From Chloroflexota bacterium (GTDB lineage Bacteria > Chloroflexota > Dehalococcoidia > GIF9 > UBA5629), in assembly GCA_016875875.1 (NCBI GenBank), contig VGOP01000002.1, forward strand, positions 62,001 to 126,000: a DNA stretch of 64,000 nucleotides, given 5' to 3'. The notes under the pieces are model-generated. The model was not told where the DNA came from. It saw only the letters and a program-made list of their open reading frames with translations, and made no database searches. Of this stretch, positions 43,796-52,132 are shown piece after piece (the stretch's first letter is position 1; each line of letters starts with the position of its first letter). Position numbers and translations under genes: made by a program.

Positions 43796-44930
43796 AGGAT
43801 TCGAACCGTACGTAGGAAAACATTGCGAGACGACTGCTTTGAAGCGGGTGCTGGACTATCATGGGCTTAATTTGTCCGAGGAGATGTTACTGGGGCTGGG
43901 TGGTGGCATCGGTTATATTTACTGGTACATGAAGATGATGCCATACCCTTTTATCGGTGGTCGTAACGGTAAGGTTGCCGAGTTTGCCGTAACCATCTGT
44001 AAGCGGCTCGGTGCCGAGGTAACCATGATGGAGACAGCCAGTGCCGGCAAGGGATACGAAGAGCTAAAGGCTTTGCTTCGTGGCGGCGAGCCAGCAGTCG
44101 TTTATCTGGACATGGCTTACCTGCCATATTTCGCCCTTCCAGAGGAAGCCCATTTCGGCGGACATGTTGTTGTTGTCTTTGGACTGGATGAGGATAAGGA
44201 CATTGTGCATATCTACGACCGAGGCAAAAACCCGGTAACGGTAAGCATGGCTGACTTAGCCCGGGCGAGAAGTTCAAAATTTCCTCCTTTTGCCCCGAAA
44301 CATCGGCTGTTGAAGATAAAGTATCCAGCGCAAATCGGCGATTTAAGCACAGGTATTAAGGATGGCATACTCGATTGCTGTCACAACATGCTGAAGCCAC
44401 CGATAAAGAATATCGGTCTTGCTGGCATGCAGAAATGGGCTGAGCTGGTGGTAAAGTGGCCGGAGCAATTCAAGGACTTGAATCTATTAGGTGCTCTGAT
44501 GAACGGCTTCATGTATATTGGGATAGCTGGCACTGGGGGAAGTGCCTTTCGCTCCATGTATGCCAGATTTCTCGAAGAGGCCAGCTTAATTGTCGGCAAG
44601 CCGGCTCTCAAGGAAGTGGCGGAGATAGTGCGCCAGTCGGCGGAAATCTGGGGGCAGATTGCCTCGGGGTTTATGCCCGATTCTTGGCCCAATCTCAAAA
44701 GGATGAGGCAGCTAATCGTTGAGAAGAACCAGCTCTTTGAGGAGCAAGAACCAGGCGTACTGGATGGCATGGCAAGAATTAACCAGGAGCTTGACGGTCT
44801 AATGGCAAAGGCTGTTGAAGACCTGGAGAAACCGCCCACGTTTCTATCTGATGTGCAGAGAAGCATTTTGAGATGCCATGACGTAGAAAGCCAGGCATTT
44901 CAGAAACTGAGCAGCGTTATTGCACAGTAG
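43773..44930 (+). CDS. BtrH-type (BtrH_N / DUF4872) acyltransferase-like protein
   Basis: A 385-residue protein, start ATG 43773 after AGGAGG. The BtrH N-terminal signature is seen as HCETTALKRVL (Cys is the thiol-protease-like nucleophile), EEMLLGLGGGIGYIYW, then GGHVVVVFGLDEDK and YDRGKNP, followed by a helical domain of DUF4872 type from about residue 185. BtrH transfers an acyl group from an acyl-carrier protein to ribostamycin. No carrier protein or biosynthetic cluster is nearby, so the role is open. Overlap with the nitroreductase implies coupling. Confidence 0.82.
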   Translation: MPEKLMIEGFEPYVGKHCETTALKRVLDYHGLNLSEEMLLGLGGGIGYIYWYMKMMPYPFIGGRNGKVAEFAVTICKRLGAEVTMMETASAGKGYEELKALLRGGEPAVVYLDMAYLPYFALPEEAHFGGHVVVVFGLDEDKDIVHIYDRGKNPVTVSMADLARARSSKFPPFAPKHRLLKIKYPAQIGDLSTGIKDGILDCCHNMLKPPIKNIGLAGMQKWAELVVKWPEQFKDLNLLGALMNGFMYIGIAGTGGSAFRSMYARFLEEASLIVGKPALKEVAEIVRQSAEIWGQIASGFMPDSWPNLKRMRQLIVEKNQLFEEQEPGVLDGMARINQELDGLMAKAVEDLEKPPTFLSDVQRSILRCHDVESQAFQKLSSVIAQ

Positions 44931-45084
44931 AACCAGAAAACTCCTCTCTGTGAAAGGGCAAGCTTTGAAAGTCTGGCCGTATATTTGAGGAAATTCTAAA
45001 TTACGAATACTTTGAATTTAAATTTTTGAGCAGTGCAGTTGAGATTATATCGTCACTTCAATTAAGATAGCTGCACAAAAAGCC

Positions 45085-45579
45085 ATGCCAGCTGTTTTTG
45101 GAACTGTAATCTTTACCATACTGGTACCCGGCTCCGTGACTGTCCTGGTGCCCTACCTGCTGCTGACATCTGGCCTTGAATGGACTTATGATATTGGAAA
45201 CTCCAGGTTCATCGGACTTGCTCTGATTGCTCTTGGTGCCGCCCTCTATTTTTGGACTGCCTGGGACTTCGCTTTTGCCGGCAAAGGTACTCCGGCACCG
45301 ATTGCACCTCCCAAATCGCTGGTATCGAGGCGGCTGTATCAGGTGAACAGAAATCCGATGTACACCGGAGTTCTACTTGTGCTTCTCGGCGAAGCAATTT
45401 TCTTTATGTCACTGACCTTGCTTGCCTACACTGCATTCTTATGGTTGGCTTCCCATCTTTTTGTTGTCTATTATGAAGAGCCGAACTTGAGGAAGAAGTT
45501 TGGAGCCACATACGGGGAGTATTGTAAGGTTGTGCCCAGGTGGATTCCCCGGGTGGAGCGTGCCAGTAAAAATAGGTGA
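45085..45579 (+). CDS. Isoprenylcysteine/phospholipid methyltransferase-like membrane protein
   Basis: A 164-residue protein with four or five transmembrane segments. The ICMT/PEMT-family core is visible: LYQVNRNPMYTGVLLVLLGE (the R-N-P-M-Y motif), YEEPNLRKKFGATYGEYCKVVPRW near the C-terminus (the E-P-x-L-x-x-x-F-G motif). It would methylate a lipid or thiol group using S-adenosylmethionine at the membrane. The preceding 150 bases contain no other gene; a weak TTGAGA...TAAGAT promoter is possible. Confidence 0.85.
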   Translation: MPAVFGTVIFTILVPGSVTVLVPYLLLTSGLEWTYDIGNSRFIGLALIALGAALYFWTAWDFAFAGKGTPAPIAPPKSLVSRRLYQVNRNPMYTGVLLVLLGEAIFFMSLTLLAYTAFLWLASHLFVVYYEEPNLRKKFGATYGEYCKVVPRWIPRVERASKNR

Positions 45580-45746
45580 CAGGCATCGGGAAGATTCTTG
45601 AATAGGCTAGCGCTTTAATTAAATAAACCCAGGCCGACGTTTAGTGTGTTGTATCACCCCCATCATTAAGCTACAATTAAGGCTACAATTTCTGTCATTA
45701 AGAGTGCGACCTGAAAAATTTCCAAAATAAAACATGGGAGGATATC

Positions 45747-46574
45747 ATGGCTAAAGATTATGGGATTATTGATGCTTGGATGCAGCACCCAAACCTGAAG
45801 TTCTTAAATCACCCCATGTTCGATTCCCTTCGGAGATGGACGGGGACGGAAGAACTAACCGAGGAGATTCCGGTAGAGACCACCATAGCTGCCATGGATG
45901 AGGCAGACGTTGGATTGGGCTTGATATGTGCCTGGTGGGGTCCCCAGGGGCCGCTTATCTCAAACGATGAAGTGGCTACCCTTGTCAAGAAGCATCCTGA
46001 CCGTTTTGTTGGCATCGGGTCGGTTGATTTGTATAGGCCTATGGACGGAATTCGAGAGCTGAGGCGCTGTGTGCGTGAACTCGGTTTCAAGGGTTTGAGA
46101 ATTGTCCAGTGGCTTTGGAATTTGCCCCCCACTGACAGGCACTATTATCCTCTGTACGCAGAATGCACAGAACTCGGCGTTCCATTCTGTTTTCAGGTGG
46201 GACATACTGGTCCCCTCTGCCCTTCTGAGCCGGGACGGCCGATACCATATATCGATGAGGTCGCCATTGAATTTCCTGAGCTTAGGATCGTTGGGGGGCA
46301 CATCGGATATCCCTGGACGGTGGAGATGATTGCCGTGGCAACGAAACATCCGAATGTCTATATTGATACCTCGGCCTATACTGCCAAACGCTACCCAAAG
46401 GAATTCGTAGACTACTTGAAAAAGAACGGGCAGAAGAAAGTCCTTTTCGGCACCAATTATCCCATGATTACTGCAGCCATGTGCTTAAAGGATTTGGATG
46501 CGCTCGGACTGGACGACGAGGTAAAGAAGCTGTTCCTTTGCGAGAATGCAAAACGCGTATATGGGCTTCAGTAA
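45747..46574 (+). CDS. Amidohydrolase_2-fold protein with degenerate metal site
   Basis: A 275-residue TIM-barrel protein of the amidohydrolase-related group. The beta-8 motif normally FGTDYP reads FGTNYPM (Asn237 instead of the catalytic Asp), and the N-terminal HxH reads IDAWMQH (W11, Q13) instead of DxHxH. His153 (QVGHTG) and His185 (GGHIGYPW) remain. It may use no metal, or a different one, or have lost catalysis. GGGAGG site before the ATG. The 167 bases upstream hold two CTACAATT repeats and no gene. Confidence 0.85.
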   Translation: MAKDYGIIDAWMQHPNLKFLNHPMFDSLRRWTGTEELTEEIPVETTIAAMDEADVGLGLICAWWGPQGPLISNDEVATLVKKHPDRFVGIGSVDLYRPMDGIRELRRCVRELGFKGLRIVQWLWNLPPTDRHYYPLYAECTELGVPFCFQVGHTGPLCPSEPGRPIPYIDEVAIEFPELRIVGGHIGYPWTVEMIAVATKHPNVYIDTSAYTAKRYPKEFVDYLKKNGQKKVLFGTNYPMITAAMCLKDLDALGLDDEVKKLFLCENAKRVYGLQ

Positions 46575-46676
46575 GAAATAAGTTCCCGCGGGCTTAGTTT
46601 CGCTCTCACACAGCACACATTGTATCGGCTGGTTTGGAGCCAGCCCCTGCAGAATCTTCCAGCTATCCGTCTCAGC

Positions 46677-46925
46677 CTATTTTTTGACCAATATTCTGTA
46701 CAGAGCGAACACGACTAGCAGGTAGGCTATCAGTCTTATTGTGATAAGAAAGATGGTCAGGCCTGCGGCGAGCCCAAGGAGTGTCATAAGATGAGAGATG
46801 GCAAAAAGGCCGAAAGCTATGCCGATATAAAGCGGCACATCGTACTTCTTCTTAGCGTAAGCCCAGATGCCTAAGGCAAGTATTACGATGCATAGCACAA
46901 AGTTAGTTGTGGTTACCGGGTCCAT
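46677..46925 (-). CDS. Small membrane protein, three helices
   Basis: An 82-residue hydrophobic protein with about three transmembrane segments (6-22, 32-48, 55-77) and an AGGAGG site before the ATG. Not recognised. It lies 41 bases downstream of the kelch protein gene in the same direction and may be co-expressed with it. Confidence 0.65.
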   Translation of the reverse strand: MDPVTTTNFVLCIVILALGIWAYAKKKYDVPLYIGIAFGLFAISHLMTLLGLAAGLTIFLITIRLIAYLLVVFALYRILVKK

Positions 46926-46966
46926 GTCTTAATGCCTCCTTTCATAATTCGGGCTAATGCGTAATT

Positions 46967-49225
46967 CTATTTATTATTTCGTTTCCTTCGACTGCTCACT
47001 ACCAAAGCTACCAACACGACTCCTAATAATAGGGGGCTAGCATCTGATAGTAAACCTGAACTGCTGCTGGCCTTAGCACAGCCCATTCCCTTACCCGGGG
47101 TTGGGGATGTTGGCTCAGGCGCTGGCGTAGTTTCTGGTGCTGGCTCGGCTTCACCTTCAGATAACGTTCCCTTTATAGCGCTGCTTAATGGGTTACCTTT
47201 GCTGTCTGCTCCGCCGATGACGTATATTGATTCAGGTGAGGCAGCGGCTGCGGCGACAAACATGACATTTCGCCCCTGGTCCATCTGCGTCGCTTCGCCC
47301 CATTGGTCGGCCTCGGAGTTATATACCTGGACAGATGGTTCGGCGTGTCCACCGATAATAAATACGTTTACGTTTGTGTTTGTGCTTACGCGTACGCTCT
47401 CTGCTACGGCGGTGCCACCATGGCCGCCACACTTCTTTGGCATATCAGTATTTGTCTCCCATGTGTTGTCAGGCGGGCTCATTGATGCACACATTGTGGC
47501 TCCTGTGGATTCAACGCCGCCTATGACCACTATTTTGTTATTGACCACAGAGGCGACGGACATACTTCTGGCTATGGGCATGTCAGCCTTAGGCGTGAAA
47601 GTTAAGTTCACCGGGTCAAACTCATATACGTTCTTGTAATAGTATGTGGAACGGATAAACAGTTGCGGTTTGCTGCAACCTCCGAAGAGGTATATCTTTT
47701 CTCCGTAGGTCGCTGCGGACATACCCGCAGCAGGGAAAGGTAATTTGGCGATTTTCGCTTGCCAGGTATCAGAAGCGATGTCATAGACATCTACTGTGTC
47801 GACTACCTTCAGCTCGGTGTCCGCTCCACCGAAGGTATAGATTTTGCCCTTATACGCAGCAGCGCCGAAGTTGAATCTGCCCTCCGGCAATGGTGCTTTG
47901 CTGGTCCACTTGTTAGCTACGGGGTCATAGGCTTCAACTAGCTTACCGGTATATGGTAGAGGGTCCTCTAATCCGCCGATAGTGTAGATGATGTTGTTGA
48001 TAGTTATGGCAGCGCCGTAACAGCGCGGTTTGGGTAGTGGGGCTACGGGAGTCCAATGTATTTTTATCTTGGGTTCCGATGGTGTTTGTGTAAAGTCAAG
48101 GGTGGGTGGTGTTGCTGGTGGTGTCCCTCGTTCGGCGCTGGCTAACGGTTCACCCTGCCCTTCTGGATCGCCCTTGTTATCACGCCCTCCCATCACGTAT
48201 AGCTTGCCATCGACAGCAGCAACGAAGGCGCCCTCACGAGGAGTGAGCATGCTGGTTCCAGTTACCCACGTTTGCCACTGGTCGCTATATACATCAACCA
48301 CGGAAGACGTGCTCACCTGCTCATCTCTGCCTCCCATCAGAAAGACCATGTCGTTCGCAGTAGTCCCGAACCAAATGCCGCGTTCCCAGATGACGCATTC
48401 TATGCGGCTCCAGGAGTCTGTGGCGGGGTCGTATAGCTGAGCATTGCCGTTGCCGAAGCCGGAGGAACCGCCAAATACCAGTATGCGGTTTTTGAATACT
48501 ACGGCTGAGGTTCTAGATCTTGGAGTAGGCATGGTTGCTTTCGAGGTGAACTTGCCAGTGGCAGGGTCAAACTCGTAGCAGGCGTTGTAAAAATACTGAG
48601 CAGAGAATAAGTCGGTGCTGGCACTACCGCCAAAAAGATAGATTTTATCGCCATAAGCGACAGCCGACATATCTACCGCTGGTTTAGGCAGCTTGGCTAT
48701 TCCGGCTTTCCACGTGTTCGTGGCGGCATCATAGACATCTACGGTATCCTTGACTTCCTGGTATACATTGGCGCCACCGAATGTGTAAATCTTGCCCTTG
48801 TAGGCCGCAGCGGCGAGGTATACCCTACCCTCTGATTTGCGGGCTTCGGCGCTTGGTAGATAGGGTAGAGGAGCCTTAGTAGTCCATTTATCAGTCTTCG
48901 GGTTGTAAGCCTCTACTATCGCGCCAGTAACTATGCCTGGCATCTTAATCGGCATATTGCCTCCCGAAGGAGTCACCATCATAAACTCGAAGTCGCCAGG
49001 AGGCTCAATTCCGCCTATTGTGTAGATGATGCCATTAATCACCGCGGTTGCCCCGGAATGACGCGGCTTTGACATAGGTGAAATTTGTTCCCATTGGATG
49101 GAAACAGCAGGAGCGCCATTTGTTGTGGCAGCTGCGACTGGCTGCACCGCAGAACTAAGTGGAACCAGTGATAAGGCAGTCGCCACCAAGACGATTTTTA
49201 AGCATAATTTTCCGATTCTTTTCAT
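46967..49225 (-). CDS. Double kelch-repeat surface protein with C-terminal anchor
   Basis: A 752-residue exported protein. Signal peptide about 1-32. Two homologous halves follow: one starts IQWEQISPMSKPRHSGATAV and the second IHWTPVAPLPKPRCYGAAIT, each with repeated GKIYTFGGA and VDVYDxxTxTW kelch blades. A Pro/Thr-rich linker and a C-terminal GMGCAKASSSSG-(15 residues)-hydrophobic helix-SRRKRNNK form an anchor resembling sorting signals of the Synerg/Myxo-CTERM kind, with a single Cys. Strong promoter just upstream. Carbohydrate or protein binding is the usual kelch role; the ligand is unknown. Confidence 0.9.
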   Translation of the reverse strand: MKRIGKLCLKIVLVATALSLVPLSSAVQPVAAATTNGAPAVSIQWEQISPMSKPRHSGATAVINGIIYTIGGIEPPGDFEFMMVTPSGGNMPIKMPGIVTGAIVEAYNPKTDKWTTKAPLPYLPSAEARKSEGRVYLAAAAYKGKIYTFGGANVYQEVKDTVDVYDAATNTWKAGIAKLPKPAVDMSAVAYGDKIYLFGGSASTDLFSAQYFYNACYEFDPATGKFTSKATMPTPRSRTSAVVFKNRILVFGGSSGFGNGNAQLYDPATDSWSRIECVIWERGIWFGTTANDMVFLMGGRDEQVSTSSVVDVYSDQWQTWVTGTSMLTPREGAFVAAVDGKLYVMGGRDNKGDPEGQGEPLASAERGTPPATPPTLDFTQTPSEPKIKIHWTPVAPLPKPRCYGAAITINNIIYTIGGLEDPLPYTGKLVEAYDPVANKWTSKAPLPEGRFNFGAAAYKGKIYTFGGADTELKVVDTVDVYDIASDTWQAKIAKLPFPAAGMSAATYGEKIYLFGGCSKPQLFIRSTYYYKNVYEFDPVNLTFTPKADMPIARSMSVASVVNNKIVVIGGVESTGATMCASMSPPDNTWETNTDMPKKCGGHGGTAVAESVRVSTNTNVNVFIIGGHAEPSVQVYNSEADQWGEATQMDQGRNVMFVAAAAASPESIYVIGGADSKGNPLSSAIKGTLSEGEAEPAPETTPAPEPTSPTPGKGMGCAKASSSSGLLSDASPLLLGVVLVALVVSSRRKRNNK

Positions 49226-49248
49226 TTCACTCTCCTTTATCGTTGTGT

Positions 49249-49277
49249 ATGATAAATGACTTTCAGTAAGGTGTCAA
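49249..49277 (-). promoter_or_regulatory. Promoter of the kelch gene
   Basis: Minus-strand perfect TTGACA (49272-49277), 17-base spacer, TATCAT (49249-49254). Start near 49242; leader of about 17 bases with AAGGAGAG before ATG 49225. Confidence 0.75.
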
Positions 49278-49440
49278 TAGGTTTTATGGAGAGCGCAAAG
49301 CCTAAAACTTTCGCCTTCTCACAATACTTTCTCTATCCTTAGACGGGTAACAATTCTTCCCTTTGCTTGCCTTCTCTGATAGAATTCTCACTGTTTATTC
49401 TAATTCTTTTTTGTCATTAGGTGCGATGTTTCACCAGGTT

Positions 49441-50904
49441 ATGAAGCGATTACCAGTTGTACTGGCTGTGGTGCTGTGCCTTCAGCTTGGCTTTTCAGGT
49501 ACAGCCAGCTCAGCTGTGGAGAGTCCTGATAGGGTCAAGGAGTTAAATTTCGTTTTTCTTCATGGTGCCGCTGGAAATCCCTGCGGTCCACAGTTTCTGG
49601 CTGATGCCATGCTAGAGCAGGTATCTTACTATATTTCTGAATATGAGCAGGCCAATCCCGGCATTAAGGTTAAAGTTGATGTCCTGAACAGATGTTATCC
49701 GAACGATGTGGATATCGAAACCTGGGCAAACAACATTGCTGACAGTATCGATAATCACTTCGGTGATAGGGGAAATCTGGTATTGATAGGACATAGTATG
49801 GGCGGGAAGGCGGCACTTTATGCGGTAGCCAAGAATATAGATAATCTAGTTGACAGAGTGGCGCTGGTAGTTACAATAAATTGCCCGGTTAAGAATCTGA
49901 ATAGGTATCAGCTTATTGGTGGTGGGCCATTTGTTGACTATTGTCGGGCTGGGTGGCTGCTACGCCCTGACCATGGGATTTGCGTTTCAGTAGGTGAATA
50001 TGATAGCTCTGAAGATGGCAAATGGGTAGGACAGAACAAGCATTGGTTAGCTTTCATATCGGGTGAAAACGCACCATTGAGCCCGCAATTTGATTATGGT
50101 GGCTTTGACCCTTACCCGCGTGATATGGATGATGGTGCTCTACCGATATCAGCTCAATACTCTGACGGCGCTGATGTAATCTACTACGGCGAGCATGGCC
50201 ATAGCGACTTCCACGTTATAGAAGGGGTGGCTGATTTTATTGCCGGGGAGATTTTAAAATACATATTCGGTGGGGTTATAGAGTGCTCGGTTTTGGCTAG
50301 GGATGGTGGCTTGCAGCATAATGCTGGCTTGCTGTTGGGAACAGACTACTGGCAGGACATCATTGGTGATGTTCTTGGCATTAGCAGCCGACTACGGCAT
50401 TGGAACCAGTCCTATATTAAGTGGCAGGAATGGGAGGACATATTGGAGTATTACCCTCCGACTTATGAGAAAGACCTGAGGAGCCGTTACGAAGTCAGCC
50501 TAAAGAGGTCAGCAGCGATTTTTACCAACATAGAGGAGATGCGTTGGCTTAATCCTGATAATCCGGAAGACTGCCGCCTTTATCTGCGAACCAGAGCTAC
50601 CCCGGGAAATTATATACAGGTGGACTGGAAAATATATCGGCAGGGGTTGTTGCCCGAGGGAACGAGGCGCGACCATTATGAAATCGAGGTAGTAGCTGGC
50701 ACGCCTTTGGCTGAAGTCTATCAGGCATCGTGGGCGACCGATAATTCGCGTGACTTGAGGGTGCAGGTGTGGTCACGGGCTGAAAAACCCTTCCGCTGGT
50801 TCGAGGCTAAGTGGAGGGTTTATTACAAGGAAAGTCGGCAGAGGAAAGTTATTGGTGAGATAAGTGCATTTCGTTCAGGCTCTGAGCACGGCTCGAGCTT
50901 TTAA
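49441..50904 (+). CDS. Secreted alpha/beta hydrolase (lipase-like)
   Basis: About 488 residues from the ATG at 49441, which gives a classical signal peptide (MKRLPVVLAVVLCLQLGF, cleavage near ASSA). ATGs at 49363 and 49426 are alternatives; ribosome sites are weak for all. FLHGAAGNPCG is the oxyanion loop and LIGHSMGGKAAL holds the nucleophile Ser. ISAQYSDGADVIYYGEHGHSDFH near mid-protein carries the likely Asp and His. A C-terminal beta-rich domain of about 180 residues follows the hydrolase part. It is divergent from the kelch gene with a 215-base interval. Confidence 0.8.
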   Translation: MKRLPVVLAVVLCLQLGFSGTASSAVESPDRVKELNFVFLHGAAGNPCGPQFLADAMLEQVSYYISEYEQANPGIKVKVDVLNRCYPNDVDIETWANNIADSIDNHFGDRGNLVLIGHSMGGKAALYAVAKNIDNLVDRVALVVTINCPVKNLNRYQLIGGGPFVDYCRAGWLLRPDHGICVSVGEYDSSEDGKWVGQNKHWLAFISGENAPLSPQFDYGGFDPYPRDMDDGALPISAQYSDGADVIYYGEHGHSDFHVIEGVADFIAGEILKYIFGGVIECSVLARDGGLQHNAGLLLGTDYWQDIIGDVLGISSRLRHWNQSYIKWQEWEDILEYYPPTYEKDLRSRYEVSLKRSAAIFTNIEEMRWLNPDNPEDCRLYLRTRATPGNYIQVDWKIYRQGLLPEGTRRDHYEIEVVAGTPLAEVYQASWATDNSRDLRVQVWSRAEKPFRWFEAKWRVYYKESRQRKVIGEISAFRSGSEHGSSF

Positions 50905-51981
50905 AAAGTGAAGTAGGCACTCCCGCGTGACCATGCCGACCAACCTGCCCTCTTGTACTACCGGTATCTGGTCTATGTCGTAGTCATCCATCTGCTCGAG
51001 CAGGTCTACCGCTGGCTGGTTAGGCTGAGCTGTCTTGAGCCTATCGGCGGGCGTCATTAGGTCACTGATGTGGGTCGAGTCCCAGTGCTTTTCTGGTATC
51101 TGTATATCGTTCAGGGTTACGATTCCCTGCAGCTTGCCGTCCTCAATGACTACAAAGCAGTGTTGGCCGGAGTTGATTATATATTCTCGGACCAATCCAA
51201 AAGTAAGTTGTTGTTTTATTGGGGTGTAGGCATCGGTCATCATATCATATGCTGTCATGCCGCGGAGAGCGTCGCGTACCAGCGCCTGGCGCCGGCTGGC
51301 TGTGGCGGCATCTTCCAGGAACCAGCCGAACACAATCATGAGTACGCCGGCAAACCAATTACCGGGGAGGATAATTGCTATAATACCGGCAGCGATGAAC
51401 AGGAAACCTATGACTCGCCCGGTCATGGTGGCAATTCTCGTTGCCCGGCTGTAATCCTTCATTGTAAGCTGCAGGATGACTCGTAGAACTCTGCCTCCAT
51501 CTAGGGGAAAAGCCGGAATAAGGTTAAACAGAGCTATCATAAAGTTGAAAAAGAATAGCAGTTGCATGAATTCACCAGGCATAGAGGTTGTAATACCGGC
51601 TAGAGTGTACGAGAGTGCGTAAAATATGCCGGCTATCACAAAGCTGGCCAATAGGCCGGTTACAGACACTAGTATCTCGGGAATCGGCCGGGTGTCCTGT
51701 TCAGTTATCCGAGGTGTCCCACCGAATACGTAGAGGGTGGTGCTCTTTACAGGCATCCCTAGCTTGATAGCTACGGCATTTTGGGCTAGGGCACGGGCAA
51801 ACATGGAGGCGAGAAAAAGGAAGCTAGCAGCTATCCCGTGTGTTATGTTCAGCCATAGCGGGTAGAATCCGTAGAATTGCTGCGCCAGTACTGCTGTTAT
51901 TAGAATTAGGGCAGGTAACCAGGTGTAGTGCAAACGAACTGGAATTCCAAAGACCTCGCCCAGATTTATATAACGCGGCAT
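50875..51981 (-). CDS. Site-2 protease-like membrane protein with CBS pair, lacking HExxH
   Basis: A 368-residue M50-type protein with about six transmembrane segments and a C-terminal CBS pair (about 240-360). The catalytic zinc motif is absent: where relatives have HELSH, this protein has R63-ALA-Q67 (in SMFARALAQNAVAIKLG). The second motif NLIPAFPLDGGR (Asp161) is intact. It is probably a pseudoprotease that binds substrates or senses adenine nucleotides through the CBS domains. The 3' end overlaps that of the secreted hydrolase (convergent). Start ATG 51981 after AAGGAGA. Confidence 0.88.
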   Translation of the reverse strand: MPRYINLGEVFGIPVRLHYTWLPALILITAVLAQQFYGFYPLWLNITHGIAASFLFLASMFARALAQNAVAIKLGMPVKSTTLYVFGGTPRITEQDTRPIPEILVSVTGLLASFVIAGIFYALSYTLAGITTSMPGEFMQLLFFFNFMIALFNLIPAFPLDGGRVLRVILQLTMKDYSRATRIATMTGRVIGFLFIAAGIIAIILPGNWFAGVLMIVFGWFLEDAATASRRQALVRDALRGMTAYDMMTDAYTPIKQQLTFGLVREYIINSGQHCFVVIEDGKLQGIVTLNDIQIPEKHWDSTHISDLMTPADRLKTAQPNQPAVDLLEQMDDYDIDQIPVVQEGRLVGMVTRECLLHFLKARAVLRA

Positions 51982-52006
51982 GCTGTCTCCTTAAGGTGCA
52001 TTCCAT

Positions 52007-52035
52007 AGTATAAATGCTGCGGACAAACTAGGCAA
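52007..52035 (-). promoter_or_regulatory. Promoter of the CBS-membrane protein
   Basis: Minus-strand TTGCCT (52030-52035), 17-base spacer, TATACT (52007-52012). The start would be near 52000. It faces away from the C69 promoter in the same 150-base divergent interval. Confidence 0.55.
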
Positions 52036-52049
52036 GGTATACGGCAGGT

Positions 52050-52079
52050 TTGACAGCAATTGCTTTGCCACGGTATAAA
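52050..52079 (+). promoter_or_regulatory. Promoter of the C69 peptidase unit
   Basis: TTGACA (perfect, 52050-52055), 18-base spacer, TATAAA (52074-52079). Leader of about 47 bases ending with AAGGAGGA before ATG 52133. Confidence 0.7.
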
Positions 52080-52132
52080 TAGGGAGTCCGACAAATATCG
52101 TCAATTCAATACGGAGCACAAGGAGGAAATAC

